Of a stretch of 64,000 nt of DNA, positions 12,401-27,100 are shown in pieces. Source of the DNA: Cyprinodon diabolis. Its lineage: Eukaryota; Chordata; Actinopteri; Cyprinodontiformes; Cyprinodontidae. The stretch's first letter is position 1. Each line of letters opens with the position of its first letter. The stretch is taken from assembly GCA_030533445.1 (NCBI GenBank), contig CM060081.1, forward strand, positions 18,172,111 to 18,236,110. The letters are read 5' to 3'. The translations under genes and the position numbers were made by a program. Below the pieces are notes generated by a model that was not told the DNA's origin, did no database searches, and worked only from the letters and a program-made list of their open reading frames with translations.

Positions 12401-15400
12401 TTTAGTATGGTCACTGCATATGTGTACACGGTCATAAAAATGGATCCGTGTGTGGACCTGTGCGGCAGACATCAGCTTTGAGTCTACCTCGAGTATTCGG
12501 ACCTCAATAGAGTGAGGTATGTGGGGGGTTATAAAAGCAAATTGATTTTAAAAAAAAAATCTAAAATTGAAAGTTAGTTAAGAAAAGGAAGTATGTAAAT
12601 GTATACAGACACTATTCTACTACATACAAGTAATTTCTCTGTTACAGTCAATGCAATGCGAGAAATGAAAACATGTTCATGAGTAGGCCACTTTTCTAGA
12701 GGTTTTAGTTCACTCCCTCATTCTTGGGGTTAGGCTGCAAAAGTAAGTCATTCTGTGAAAGAGTACAAGCTTGACTTCCTCTTGCATTAGATAACTTCAT
12801 TGTTATTTCTGGAATGCTGAAAGTTACAAAACTCTTCAATAGAGCTGCTTTGACCTTTAAGCAGAGCATATCTCTTTACATGACAGAGATCCTTTATGGA
12901 GACTGAAGCCCTGACCGCATTTTTCAGGAAATAAACATGCCAACTTCCACTTATTAGATAAGATTCTTTAGAAGAATTTTGACTTTGGAAAAATTAACTG
13001 CTAGACGGTCTGGTTAAAACATAAATGCTATATTTAAGACCTGCCAATTGATTCAATCAACTTAATTGAATTTGGTCGAGAGGTGGGACTAGGGCGAGTA
13101 TTCACATCATGTATGTTGAGCTCTGCTATGTTTTGCATAAGAAAAGAAAGCAAAATAACAAGAAAGCTTTGCTTGATCCATGATCATGCCCTCGGAAACT
13201 TTGTTGTCTCTTTTTGTACCTCTTTGGATGGCTTCCTCAGGACATCCCCAACACCTCCTCCACTCCTCAGGCCGTGACTAAGTACTGTGACAATGCACAT
13301 GAGTAATGAGTCACACGTTCGCTCCTTGTCCTCTATCACCACCGAAGGCTGGACGGCAATGGAAGCTATGAAGGGTGAGAAAATTTTAACTTTTTACATA
13401 CAAATTGGACAAAAACAATGTACCAAGAGCATTTTAACCATAATTTATACTTCATCTCTCAGTTACAGCCTTCTAGTCAGGCTTCCATGCTTACTACGCT
13501 ATAGAGACTTCCCTTGTCAAAGTGTTCAGGGACATCTGTATACGAGCATTGAAGAACCATAGAGCTGGTATCATTGGACCTTAGTGCAGCATTCAACACC
13601 ATTTATCACTCCATTTAATGAAGCAGAGGGTAAGAAACCTGGTTGGTCTTTCTGTTACAGCATTCCACTGGTTTAATAAGGCGTGGGCCTTTTTTGGTGT
13701 CAGCAGGTAACTTTGCTTTAGCGACCACAGGGCTCCTCCTATTCAGCATCTACTTGTTCCTACCTAAACAGATCTCAAACACCATCTCAAAGCTATGCAT
13801 TATGGTGGCATGGATTTGCCAACATTTTCTTAAGCCGAATCAAATCAAAAGTGAATTAATAAAGACAACTATAGTAAAGCCGAATGTACTTCTATAGACT
13901 TCTGCTCACTGACTCAATTGGAAAAATGTGAATGCACCCAGCACCTCTCAGTGGTTTAAGGGGATGTCCTTTAGCCTACCTCTAGTAAGCCAAAACAACA
14001 TATATTTGAAAGCATTTGGGGACCCTTTATTGAAATTATAAAAGATTTAGACTTTTCAGCTGACTTGAAAAATGTAAAATAACAAAAAAAACCTTTGTAG
14101 TTAGTCACACTGTATAGAGTAAATTATTCTCTACTTAGAAGAGAAGCTATACGTACTCAGAAGGCCAATTTATTCTGTACTGTAGTCTGTAAATCAATGA
14201 AGGGCTAAAATATGTTGCAAACCTTTTGTCAGGCTATCAACCACTCAGAGATCTCAGGTTCTAAGCTTAGGTTTACTCTGCAAACCCAGAACCAGGACCA
14301 GACATGTGGAAGCAGCTTTTAGTTCTTATGCACCACAGATCTACAGATCAAACTGCTGAAGTGCTGAAATGACATCTAACCATAATTAGTTTAAGTTTGT
14401 AGTTAAACTTAATAATTTAATCAATCATTTTATTATCGATTGTTTTAATTATCTTGCAGTGTACTTTAACCAGTGTGTTTTTTTTCTTCCATGTACAGCA
14501 CTTTGAATTGACTTGCAACTGAAATGCTCTATATAAATAAACTTGCTTTGCCTTGAAGGGTGTTGACAGCAGGACCTTAAAGTCACAGGTGGTTTGAAAA
14601 AAAGATGAAGTTTCTGATGTTCCAACTGATGAGGAAGATTGGGCAAGAAGTGAGCCAATTCCAGCAACCAGTCAATATTATCAGGGGAATCTTCGTTTTA
14701 AATCTGATTCACATAAAAAGTGAATAATTTATTCTATTCTTTTAGAACTGGCTTGGTAAAGAAGTTCCATTCAAGTTATATGGGAAAACTTTTGAAGTAG
14801 GGTTGCTAATTGGAGAAAATCCCATCCTTACAAGTGATAAAGGGTCTAAGAGCTTAGGCGAGGTCAGAGGGCCAAGCAGTTTGGGGATTGGGTAAGGGTG
14901 ACTGCCCAGTTTTAGGGTCCTGCATGTGTTCATAATTGAATAGTGGTTTCTCACAAGATTAGTCAATTCCAAAGACTTATTGTTAGGAGTCAGACGGTCT
15001 CTGCGCTGCCACTGGACAGACCATTCAATGCACTAGTACCTGATGGTTTTTAATCTTTGACCCCTTCACCTCAGGTCTGAGAATACGGTCTTAGGGTCCT
15101 TCAAGTCCTCTCTAACATCACGAGGGATCCAGACCCCTGACCTTCACTAGGTGGCCCAGTCTGCCTAAATCTGATGATTGTTCAGCTGTGCTGATCTCAG
15201 TGACTCAGTTAAAAGTAAAGCCATCTTAAATAAACATACACAGACACGCCACAAGCACAACCACACAAACACTCAGGAATCCCATGCATGCACAGACATG
15301 GGGATTTTAACCTAACAGAATCCTTGAACCTAATCACCCCCTTCAAACATGTTCATACTTCTGCTTTTCCTTTTTGTCAACGCACCATCCATGACGGCCT

Positions 15401-18400
15401 CCGTTGAACAGTTTTCTCCATTTTCCTTCTGACACACTCCGCCCGAGAAGAGCTCTCCCATCATGCTGGCTCCTTGCTCTGTTCAGTAACAGAACATGCA
15501 TGACTATGCAGCTGAACAAGTTGTCACATTTTCTTTGTACAATACATACAGAACTGAACAGGCTTCTTAAAGCTTTTGAAATATTTTCACTTTTCCCCAT
15601 AACAACCGCTGGAAATCTGATTAGAATTCAAGAAACAGAGTTTTACTCTATGAAGCAAGTAGGTTCTAACCGTGGAATAGCAGGGAAGATTAAGCTGAAG
15701 TGTGGTGTTCATTGCTTTCTGTATAAATGTCAATAGTTCGTAGATTAACCATCTGCTGCAGTTACATTCTACCACTCTACTAGTGTTTCAAATTCAGAAA
15801 CTAAAATTTTTGCCTCTGTCAGGATCAGTCAAAATAGATAGACATCATCCGTAAACAGAAAATCTTACCAAAGATTACCAAGTGGATTTAGGCCATAAGT
15901 AGCTCAAACCTTTTTTCCCGTAATCTCTGATCAGCTTCCCCATTCCTGTTTTAGAGAAGCGTCACAGCGTGACTCTGCTACAACTGTTTTGGTGTTGGGA
16001 TAGGGACTTTTGAGAGGTAATCAGATTTCCACTGAATTTACGTTTTAAATGCGTCTAATCAAGTTTAATTGTGCTGTTATCGGAATAGAGAACCTTCTTC
16101 TCAATGTGTGCTGTGTATAGAAGTAATGACTTGTGGAAAACCTAAAACAAGACTTAATGTGGCTAATACATGTCCAGTCGAGAGTGATTTTCCCACCAGC
16201 TCCTCTTAAGGAGGAGAGACTAAAGATGTGTTTCTCTGAGCTAATGGCCCTTTTTCAGGCTTTTCCCATTTTATTCAAGGCATGTAAAACAAATTCAGGT
16301 TAAACACAAACTCCCTTTTTAATCTCTACAAATAAAGAGAAAATTCTACATTGAATGAAGTTTTATGAATATTCAGCTCACCCACAAAGACTAGTGCCAA
16401 AAATTCATTATATTTGTTGTTTCGTATTTTCAATTAGGTTTTTAGAAAATAGAACCAAAAATCATTCAATTCCATTTTAGGTGTTATATGATTGAACCAT
16501 TAGATTAAATCAGTTTATCTCCTCCTTATACAACAATATAACCAACTGAAAAAAGAGAATTCCGCTTCTGACTGCTTTATGGATTTAATTAGTTATTTGG
16601 CGTGATCAATGATTTTCTGATACATTAAAACTATTTAAGAGTCCTTTTGATGCGTTCCCTACCCAGACCTCTCAGGTTAGTTCCACAGCCATGTTTTATC
16701 AATTGTGAATCACTTGTTTTTTCAGATAACGAGATGGACATTTCTCTGTGAGAGGTTCAGAGTTTGGAATATTGTTTTAAGTACCCAACCCTTTTTTAAA
16801 TGCTTTCTAAAAAACTAATTAGGCATTTTTAGTACAGTGGAATAACACTGAGATTTAATCACATACTCGGATGAACTCCGTTTGCTGATCAGACGACTAC
16901 TAGAGGCCTTGTTTGTTACTTGTTTGGACTAGATTTCATCAGAGGAAAAGGGCTGATTACATACCCAAGGCCCACTTTTCTAATCATTTTCAACAAACAA
17001 AAACTAAATGAACAAAACCATAAATCAACTTCCTTTGTCCTCTTATCATACTTCATGCAAGTTAACCACATAAAATCTCTCAAACCCTAATGTTTGTAGT
17101 TACAGTGAGACAAGTGTGAAGAGGTTCTAAAGGTGTGAAAACTTGTCTCAAGCAGTGTAGTATTGGTCACAACACAAGATTTTAAACAAGTTCGGTAAAA
17201 AATGTTTTCAGTTAAAACCTACAGTAATTTACAACTCTTTCACTAAGAGAGGGTTTCTTAGAAATTCAAAGCATTTCAGTAATGTTGAGAAACCTCCCAT
17301 TTGCTTTTGAGCACTTGGGTCAAAGAGGGCAAGTGACTCATGCTTCTGCCTGCAAGGAAACAAGACTGTTTAACATACCCAGAGTATTGTTGGGTATCCT
17401 GTCGACTGCCAAAATGAAGTCATCCTTGAAGAAGATGTATCCCACAATAGAGAAGAGGTAGACGAGGATGAGAGCCAATACAGCAGTTAGGACGATGGAG
17501 CGGCCGTTTCGGGTGACGCTCTTTATTACGTTCAGTAAGGTCTCTTCTCGGTAAACAAGATCAAAGAGCTGAAAAGAATGAGTGCACAAATGAGTGTAGG
17601 GTTTTTTTGTGAATGATCTAAAAAAAGGACCGTTTGAATCTGCATTAATACATCTAATGTTTCTGTAAAAACGGACTCTGGGAATAAACGATAATATCTT
17701 CCTCCATTTTCATTCAGTCCAGCCTCATTTTTAGCCACATCAATATGTCAAGCCAATATGGTTTATGTGTGTGTGCAAATACCAGCAAACTGTAGAAGAA
17801 GACATGGACAAAGACTCCCAGAGAGCAGATGATCAGGTAGAGCAGGTGATACAGGAACTCCACATCCATGATCATAGCTTTGTATCCTCGTGTGAAGGTC
17901 CCTCGGTTCCCAACAAAGCTCATTAGGAAGATCACCTTGTTACATAGCTGGAAAAATATTCAAAACATCATATAACAAAGTAATACTACATCCAATCTGA
18001 AAATGCTCACTTTCATACTTACGTTAAACCCCCCCAACAGAAGCAGGGTGGGCTCCAAGCCCACAGAGAAGATCAGGCGCAGGATGGTGGATGCAATCAG
18101 TGCCCTGATCCCATGAGGCTGAGGCAACACAATAACAATGGCCAACGACACCAGCATGGCCACCCATAACAGAGCAGACAGGTGGGGCTCCAAGGTGCCT
18201 GAGGATGAGAAAGGAGGCCGAGATCAGCTCACTGAAGGCCAAACTTTTTATAACTGACTTTTTTATTTTTTTAAGAATGCAAGGGTGGTAAAAAGCTGGG
18301 GTAACAGCAAATATGGTTCTGCCATCCCTTCTGAATTGTTTGCTTAATTGTTGTGCTGTTATCTTGAAAGATGCATGCATAAAAAAAACAAAAATTAAAA

Positions 18401-21072
18401 CCCTTTTTGTCTATATTTAGTTTACCAACTCAATCACTTGTTATAAATTAAACATGTTCAAATAGGTACAATATCAGGGCAAATGTGTAAATGTCAGCAA
18501 CAGTCCTCAGTCTTTTTTTATACATTCCTACTTTACATTGTCAATAGTTGTTCATACAGTCACATCAGTTTACCTCAAAATAATATAAAAAAGGAAAAGA
18601 TTTATCTCAATTTAGCATTACTTTAGTGGGAAATAATGTGACCAAAATGTCAAATAAAGGTGTGTCCACTAATTATAATTACAGGTGTCTACAATCTTGT
18701 AATCTTGTGAGTTTCTCTTTCGTTAGACAAGGGGTACCAACAATATTGTTCCCCTGTGAAACCAGTCGAGAGGTTGATGTCTCTGGTAAAGCAAATTAAA
18801 TTCCTCATTAAACACACTTTGCAGAGAACATCAGTTCAATTCTTTTTTATCTACACATCAGGCTGGCCTCTCTAATCATCTCCTGTGTCTGAAAAGCTTG
18901 ACTGATATGGGTTATGTAACTTTCTGCTGGCTAAAGATAGACTCCATTTTATCCTAGGTACAGCTTTGCAACAGGTTACCTAGGAAGCAAGCAGATGCGA
19001 GATAAAACACAACATCCATGGCCATTGATCTCCCTTTTTGAGGAATCTCAGACATAGTTCCACACTAGTCACTTGAATCTTTCCAAAGTCCTTTCATAAA
19101 CTACTTTACTCTCTCTGTGTGTTTTGAGAAACGACGGTTGAAGTCATGGCCCTGGATCAGCAGACTTGTATGAGCCAATCTAGATCGGTGGGTCACAGGA
19201 GCTATGCAGCAGTGTGGTTAGTGTGATTAGTCAGCCGTGGGCTGAAAAAGTATAAACAAAACTAAAACAAAATTATTTATCAGAGAAGATAAGGGACAGT
19301 CATATAATTGAAATTTGAAAAATTTCCCTGGACAACAACAGGTTCTACAACATACATAGCTGCACTTTGTTCCTCCAGCATTCACATTCTTAAAGATGGT
19401 TTTGAGAAGCAGGCGTCAGACAGAAATGTTGTTCTTAACTCAGAGATTCATATAAAATATATATATAAAAATAGTGGTTATAGAACAAAATGTTTCTGTC
19501 ATCATTTTCTTGAGGCAGATCAGGATAGTAATGGGATGAGCCTTGTGTTTTTTAGACATCTGGACACAACAGAGAACTTCAGTTTTCACTATTTTTAGGA
19601 TTGATATTCTTTGCTCACACAGAAATATTGGTTAAACCGATTTCCAATAGCCTGATTCTGGCCAGTCCAGGTTGTAGAAAAGGGAAAAAATAACCGTAGC
19701 TAAATAAAAAAAAAAAAAAAAACATGTTCTGTTTAACAATTTTATACTTGGTCATTATGACCAACAAAAGCAAAATTGTATCAGATAAACAACAATATTA
19801 ACAGTAATCATTATAATTAAATGCCTTTGTATTTTTCTAACTTTTTAGTAAATTATTACTCACTGTACATCAATAATGTATGATAACATGCAATAATATA
19901 AATGTTTTCTGTGACTTAAACATTGTGTCTTAAGCCAGGTTATAGGTTACTAGGTTCAACCTTTTAAAACTGTTGGTGCTACAGTGACAGGAAATGTTTC
20001 AGACATGAAACTGTTCAGATAACCGTAGAAGTTTTACCAGCTCAATATAATGAAGTTTAGCAACACTGAAAAACAAAGACTAACCTTTGCTCCAGACTTG
20101 TGCAAAATGTATCTTTACTGTGAAAAGCAAGAGTTTCAGCTATGTCTGCATCAGCATCGTTACTTTCATGCAGAGAGCTGCAGGATCTATTCGCGTAACT
20201 TTCAGATATCGCAATTAGCATCAGCTCACCTTTCACAGGAAGAAAAGGGGCAGAGGTGTTTTGAAAGAGATGAGGTCATTTTTCTTTTTTAGAAAGCTTT
20301 TCTTTCTGAGAATAAAGGGATACTACAGCAAAAGTAAAGAAGGTTTTATCTTTGGTTTAGTTTCAGTTCACTTAATTTATTTTGGTCTTAATATTTGATA
20401 AATGAGTATGACCAGCATCAGTTTCCTCCTTATGCAAATACCGCTCTGTGGGGACAAACTGACCTCTCTTAGAAGATCCTTTACAACATAAAACCAAATG
20501 TTTCTAAAGCTGAAAAAACCAACCTCCTTTTTAGGTCTCTTTTCTCTATAACCCAGGTAGTACAAACAAAAGGGGGCCTCAACATTTGACCCAAACAGAA
20601 CAATCGAAAGTTTATGCGAACAATCTGAGTTTTCTATTTGCCTTCAGAAAATAGAGCCGCTAATGACTGCAGCTTATCACATCTCTAAAAGCGCTGTCCT
20701 TAAGGAGGGCCAGAGGGGGAAAAAAAAAATGGCTCCAGAAACATCATGTAAAAACATGCTTAGGTTGGTCTCTTATTGGGTTTGTTTGTGAATAATTGCC
20801 TGTCTTGCAGATCTGGCGACACTCAGACAGCTCCATTTCACCTAAAATACTTCTGCCAAGGTAATCAGCTGGATCCTCTGACACAAAAAGCTATTTAAAC
20901 CTATTTTTCACAGCTGTAAGACGTGAAAAAGACCAGAGGTTATAATCATTTATAAACAGAGTCAAATGCTTAAATGATCTCTAAGCTTGTGGCTTTTGGT
21001 CTACAATGCATCTGGTGGTTCATTTGCAGATGCACTGAGGCTACTTGAGTTATTTGGCCAGAAGATTTTCAT

Positions 21073-21104
<32 letters not shown>

Positions 21105-24100
21105 CACACAAAAAAACAACAAACAAGGCTTTAACCTAAAATACAAAAATATCACTCGTATCTTAATAGAGAATTGTTTTAAAAGCATCTCTTCTTTTTC
21201 TCAAACAAAGATTGAAGAGTATACCTAGAACATACCTTTTAAGGTTTCAGGTTAAATCAATATAGAGTGGTTTACCAGTTTGCATGTGAAAATTTAATAT
21301 CTTTGGGAGATTTTAAACTTTATGATGCTGTTCTTTTACATGGTGGACTTACAATAAGACTGAGCTTAGAGTAATTTAAACAGGCTGTCTTTTTTTCTGA
21401 GGAAATTATTTGAATGTATGTCTTCATGCTTGCCAAAAAATTATATAAATTCAACGGCCTTATCAGAAGTTGCTAAATAAAATAGGTAATTATTGCCACC
21501 ATGTTCTATTATCATGAGAAGACTGCAGAGAGAGGGCATAACCGGCTGTGGATTTTGAGGCTAGTGCTGAGACAAGTAGAAGGAAGCCACAATACAATGC
21601 ACTTTGTCATTTCTAACTTTTCCCTCTGAACACGGTAAAGTCAAGTAAACCCAAAACATCTTTCATTCATGAAGGTTTCATTAAAGAGGGACAATATTCT
21701 GCTGCTTTAAAACTAACAGCAATAGTTTTTGTTTGGCAACTAAAGCAGGAAAATTTAAACAAAACAGAGTTCAGAGCAACAAAAAGAAAGGGACAGAATT
21801 ACAGAGGCTACACAACAAATGCAACTAGATGGAATAATAGCTATGCTAATTAGCATATTCAATATGATCAAGATAAAGTTAAACCATTCTATTGAAAAAT
21901 ATAAAAAATAAATGAGACGTAGATCTGGTTCAGCTATTTGTTGGGTTATGAACATAAAGGAATCATCTTTGAACTGTGAATTTAACTTGGAGGTGGAATA
22001 TAACTTGGAAAGGTTAGGGAAACAATACAGATGTTGTTTTTGTGATAAAAATGCAATCCAAGATCTATACTTTCATCTTGGATTACATGCTTATTACATC
22101 ACTGCCTATGAGGAAGCAACAAAGGTGTGAGGCTGCACCCAAACCACAAGGGTGCAGGAATAAACCAAGTTCTCCAAAAATCTAAGAATTCGGTAAAAGA
22201 TATACATCTATGTCAATAATTTAAAAGAAAACGTATAAATAATATGTTAAAATAGTAAAACGGCCATCTAGAACACCAACTGTCATGGTGCTGATTGGAC
22301 AATCACAATGCTGTTGAATAACTCTTATGCACCACATTGAGCGTTCTGCTCCACTCCTGACCTCAGCAATAGTTGCTTGTCTTTTCAAGTTCCTGTGTTG
22401 TAATCTAGTTGTCACACTCATTGTGTTAACCACAGGGAACTGAACAAATGCATGTAGATCAAAAGCAATGCTTTAAAAAACATCTGTTGTTCACCGTAGA
22501 AGAAAAGGTTGATGAGACGGAAAAAGCAACTAAAAACACTTTTGTGGTCAAGTCTCTTGGTGTGCAACCTCGCTCGGCCAATAGAAGAAAAAGCAAAAGA
22601 GAATACAGCTTCAAAGCTGCATTCAAAGGGACTATGTTATCAATATCAAAAGATAATGTTACAGGGTCAACATCATATATTTCCAGATGGAAAGATACTA
22701 TATCTCTCCTTCACATGTTTTCACGGGACAAACATAAAGATCATATGATAAGCCCACATCAAGTAGTGTATATAACTGGGAACTTATCACTAAATAGAGG
22801 ATTTCACAGCTTTGCTTTTTTTAATTTGAAAAATGCTGGTTCAGACAAACAGCCTTTAGAAGCATCTTCATTATACCTGTATATAATATAATTCCAGTAT
22901 AAATCTTGCTGTTCTGGCCTCAGGTGACAGGTGGCAACAGGCATCATAAGACAGAAATATATGACAGACAGGACAGCAAAAGTAGTGAAGGGGTTAGGTT
23001 ATCTGAAGCTTTAGAGATCTTAGGTCCATACCAATTTCAGTGCTAAAAACCTACCATGACATGGTGCTTCAGCAGAGGGAAACTGGACTTAGATGTTTCT
23101 TAGAGGTTTTTATTTTAAGTGAAAGTAGCTGAATGAAAAGCAAACCACTGTTTTTTCCATCCAACAGGCTTCTTCAGCTCTGAACATGGATGGAAGTAAC
23201 TGGTTTCCAACTTGTAGTCAGAACAGTCACACTATTTGGGCCATTAGGTTCAATAAGGAAGAAACTAGAACACAAGTCATTGCAATGAGGAGTTATTTTG
23301 GTCACGTATCCAAAGCTATCAACTGCAGTAAAATTTGCAGGGGCTGCACTGTGGCTGCAGGCTAGGTGTTAGAAAGATTAAATCAGATGCTTTAAACTGA
23401 CATAGATGGCTTCTTATGACACTCTCTTTTACCAAAATGTGCACATTATTTTATCCAAGTGTCTTTTGTCTTTGAGAGGTAAATTAACTTTGAGTCAGTG
23501 TTTGTCCATTGCTTCAGTCCTTGTGGGGACCATTTTTGGCTCAATGCAGTAGGGTTCCAATGACGGGCAGTTTAAGTTCCAGTAGGTGTTGAGACTAAAA
23601 AAGAAGGTTCTATATTTGTGGTTGTTAGCAAGTCCAAAAGGACTAGCACATTGTGATCAGCATCTTTTCATATAAAGTTATTGTTGTTGTCCTCCGAGTT
23701 GATGTGATGTTTTGTGATGTTTGGCAAGGCAAGGCAATGATATAGCACATTTCAGTGGCAAGACAATTTAAAGAGTTGTATATCAGAATAGTAAATTACA
23801 GTACCATAAAGGCATCACAAAAAATAGAGGGTAAAAATGATCATAAAATAAGATTATAAATATACCCTTGAACAAACAAAAGTTGGACTAGAAACCTATA
23901 TAAAATGTTGAGACAGCACAGCCAAAGGCCCCTTTAAGCTATTTGAATCTATTTGAATGACTTTATTTAATATTAGTTTAGCACAAAAACTAAACCATAC
24001 CTCTTCATGTTTGGTTCTGGTTCTTGGTATGCAAAGTAAATTTAAGGAAAAACACCAAAAAGTCTGGGTGGTTGATAGACTGACAGCATGTTTGTAAACA

Positions 24101-27100
24101 AGTATTTTAAAGTCTATTCTCTGAGCTACAGGGAGCCAGTGTAATGATTTTAAAACAGGGATGATGTGTTCTACTTTCCAAGCAGTGGTTAGGACATGGG
24201 CAGCAGCATTCATTATTAGTTGCAGCTGTAAGACTTTTTGAGCAGACCTGTGAAGACACCATTGCCACAGTCCTTTACTGGCAGTAAAAAGTCCATTTTT
24301 TTTAACTAGGATAGAAATCCAGGCATAACGAACATATTTTAACAAGTGACTATCTGTTGTTTCTTTGTAGAAGTGTTGCACTCTCCTTTCCACTTCCTAT
24401 ATGTAGTTTGGCCACAATGGAATCCCACTGGGCATTCATGCTTCTACTTCTAGAATTTACCTTTGATTTGAAATGTGTAGCAAAATACAAATAAAATGCT
24501 AACTTAATCTGGGATGGATTTTTTTTTTATGGCTTGTTTGTTGTAGCCATGTGCCTTCTAAGAGATGACAGAATTGCAAAATTGAGATGTTTTAAGGGAA
24601 TTATGTCAAACTCTGTTTGGGATATGGGGTGTCCGCTGGGCAGACCCTTTAAATTAGTGAAAGTCAGAGTGAAAAAAAATGCACGCCCAGAAGAAGGCCA
24701 GTGGCTGGAAGTTGGGGGGGATTATGATGGGAGCTGCAAGGAAGAGGACTGTCATTCGGCTGGTTTTTGATTCAAAATTACTACGACATTTCTTGTGTAA
24801 GAAATTACGTAGTAAACTATTGGACCTAGCAACCATAATAGCCTGAAACAGAGCTGTGAAGCCAAAAAACAGGAAACAAGAACCATTACATTTTGATACA
24901 TTTCAATTCTGAAAATGTCAAGGACCTTAGCAATCATGCTATTTTAAAGCCCTGGGTAATGGCTGACAGTCCCTGGAATTCAAGAGTTTTTTTTTAAACT
25001 TTGAGAAGAAGATCGGATCAGTTAAACTGTTTTACCCCAGTTCAAAATCACGTATGTAACAATAAAAGAGAAACAACAAAGCACTGTATAGATATTAGAT
25101 AATTTGGGAGTGGACTAACCTCCACGAACACCTTCCAGTGGGTAGAAGAAAGCCACAAGGATATTCATGAGTACAGCCAGGTTGAAGGAGATGCTGCTCC
25201 AGAAGGACATGTTCCTGGAGCACCAGTAGAGGATGGGCTGAGCTAAAGAGCAAAATAGACAATTGGATTTTCACAACATTGAGTAACATGGTCCACATAA
25301 AAAAAGAAAAATGTCATACATATAAATTATAATTACTGTAAACAAAATAAATTGTGATTAAGCCTGAAAAGTCACACCTCAAACATCACAGATGTTATCC
25401 ACATAGATTTTTAAAAGAGGCACAAAAACACGCATTTGGTTTTTTTGTCCCCTCAAGTATCACAATAACTGAACCTGAATTCACCCTAAAGTGCAAATCT
25501 TTTTTTGAATCTAAAAATATCAGCCCATATGAAACAACTCAGACCTTAGGACACTTCGGTTTACACATCACCGGCTGGCGTGCTGACATTTTGTACCAAA
25601 ATACACAACAACAATGCACACATGCCTGCACATTAGTCACAACCTCCACTGTTCTTGGTCAGGAGACTGGTGGCGTGGCAAACACTATTTTGAGGCCAGC
25701 CTTTCTGTAGAAAAGCAGAACTGGCACATAAAGGCACTATATTCATGTCAAGTGGTTAGCACCAGGGGAAGAACACCATCTCCTGGTGTGCTGATTCATT
25801 TATGTAGGAAGCAGAAGGTTGCTTCTCATATGTTGACACTGCAGACCAGCAACACTCCTGCATGCCTGACCATGAGACAAGCCACAACACGCTTCTCAAT
25901 AAAGAGAAAAGCATAAACAAACACACGTCTTAGAGCAGAATCAGTCAGAGGTGAACACAAACATGCAATGACCTGAAAAGGAAACCTACTTTATTAAATT
26001 TCAGCCTACTTTTCTGCCCAGTCTTTCCACATCTACCTTAAACAAATGTGTTAAGTATAATGTTTTGATCGGTCAACAGAATTTAAATCAGATGACTGCA
26101 ATTTGTGGTGCTTGTCAACAAAACAAGAATTAGGTCATCAAGTTGACACAGAACTAAGCACCCCAGATAACTCAGACAAGTTAAATCCTGTCAAAGACAA
26201 ATTTGACACTTATCTGACTGCACTAACAGTAGATAAAACATGTACAACCAAAGTAAAGCCCCTTTAAGGCTATAGCATGTTCATTTTTGACTCATACATC
26301 CACTACATTAGCTTAAGAAAAATAACATTCAACTAAAATTCATTTATAAAGAATAGTCTATCAATCCTAATGCATTCCTGCAGGATTCTTCTCTTTTACG
26401 TATAGACCTTGACAATTTCTTTTTGTTTTTTTACAAGAAAGCAGGAAATTATTTATCATTATCTATTCCCAATAGCATTCTTGACATGAAAAATCCTTAT
26501 ATCTATTTAAATCTTTTATATAAATAAGATATGTCTGAAATTATTTTTCAAAAAAACTTAGCTTTTTTATAACATAGACAAATTCTAAATGGTGCTGATA
26601 ATTGAAACAAATGATTTTTCACCCACATTATTTATTGTGATTTTAAAACACGTTCAGCAAACTGAGCTGTGTTATAACAGTGGTGACGCTTCCTTCAGCT
26701 TACGCCAAATTCAGAGAAAGCTTTTGATGCCATTTGGTGATAGGCATAATTTCCTGGTGTCTGTATATTTTCATATATTTATGAGCATCAACACAACTGG
26801 TGTGAATTTGGCTGTAATTAGTCTGTTTACTTTATATTCTGATTTTTTTTTTCATTCTTAGTAAAGCAAGTAGTCCCCATATTTCTCAAGTGCCTGTTGT
26901 GATCTGATCATCTGAGTAACAGGGAAGAAGGTAGTGTTTTTGGGAAATCCGGCCAGGTCACAAGTTAAAGCAAAAAACCCTATTTAGATAAAGAATTTTG
27001 TTCCTGCTTTATTTGTTATAATCGGGACAAAGATGAGGGCAGCCTGCAGGAATGCAGAAGTAAGAAGGATAAACTAGGTAGTAGGATATAAAAGATATAA

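Larger units (their letters stand above)
18199..25119 (-). other. Intron, 6.9 kb
   Basis: It holds an L2-type LINE fragment (23722-24340) and a 28-base A run (21077-21104). The rest shows no recognisable gene. Open frames up to 147 codons (for example 22448-22891) have no family resemblance I can name. Confidence 0.65.

Noticed and set aside
15404..15736. 110-codon plus-strand open frame
   Set aside because: It overlaps the luminal-loop exon on the opposite strand and has no supporting similarity.
13220..17568. A shortened luminal loop lacking two cysteines
   Set aside because: It first seemed that exon 17379-17568 joined 13220-13365 directly. A 93-nt exon with matching phase and the missing cysteines was then found at 15386-15478.
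22448..22891. 147-codon plus-strand open frame
   Set aside because: Low-complexity, lysine-rich, no recognisable domain or splice context, and it lies in an AT-rich intron antisense to itpr1.
24534..24770. 78-codon plus-strand open frame
   Set aside because: No family resemblance and no splice sites; likely chance.
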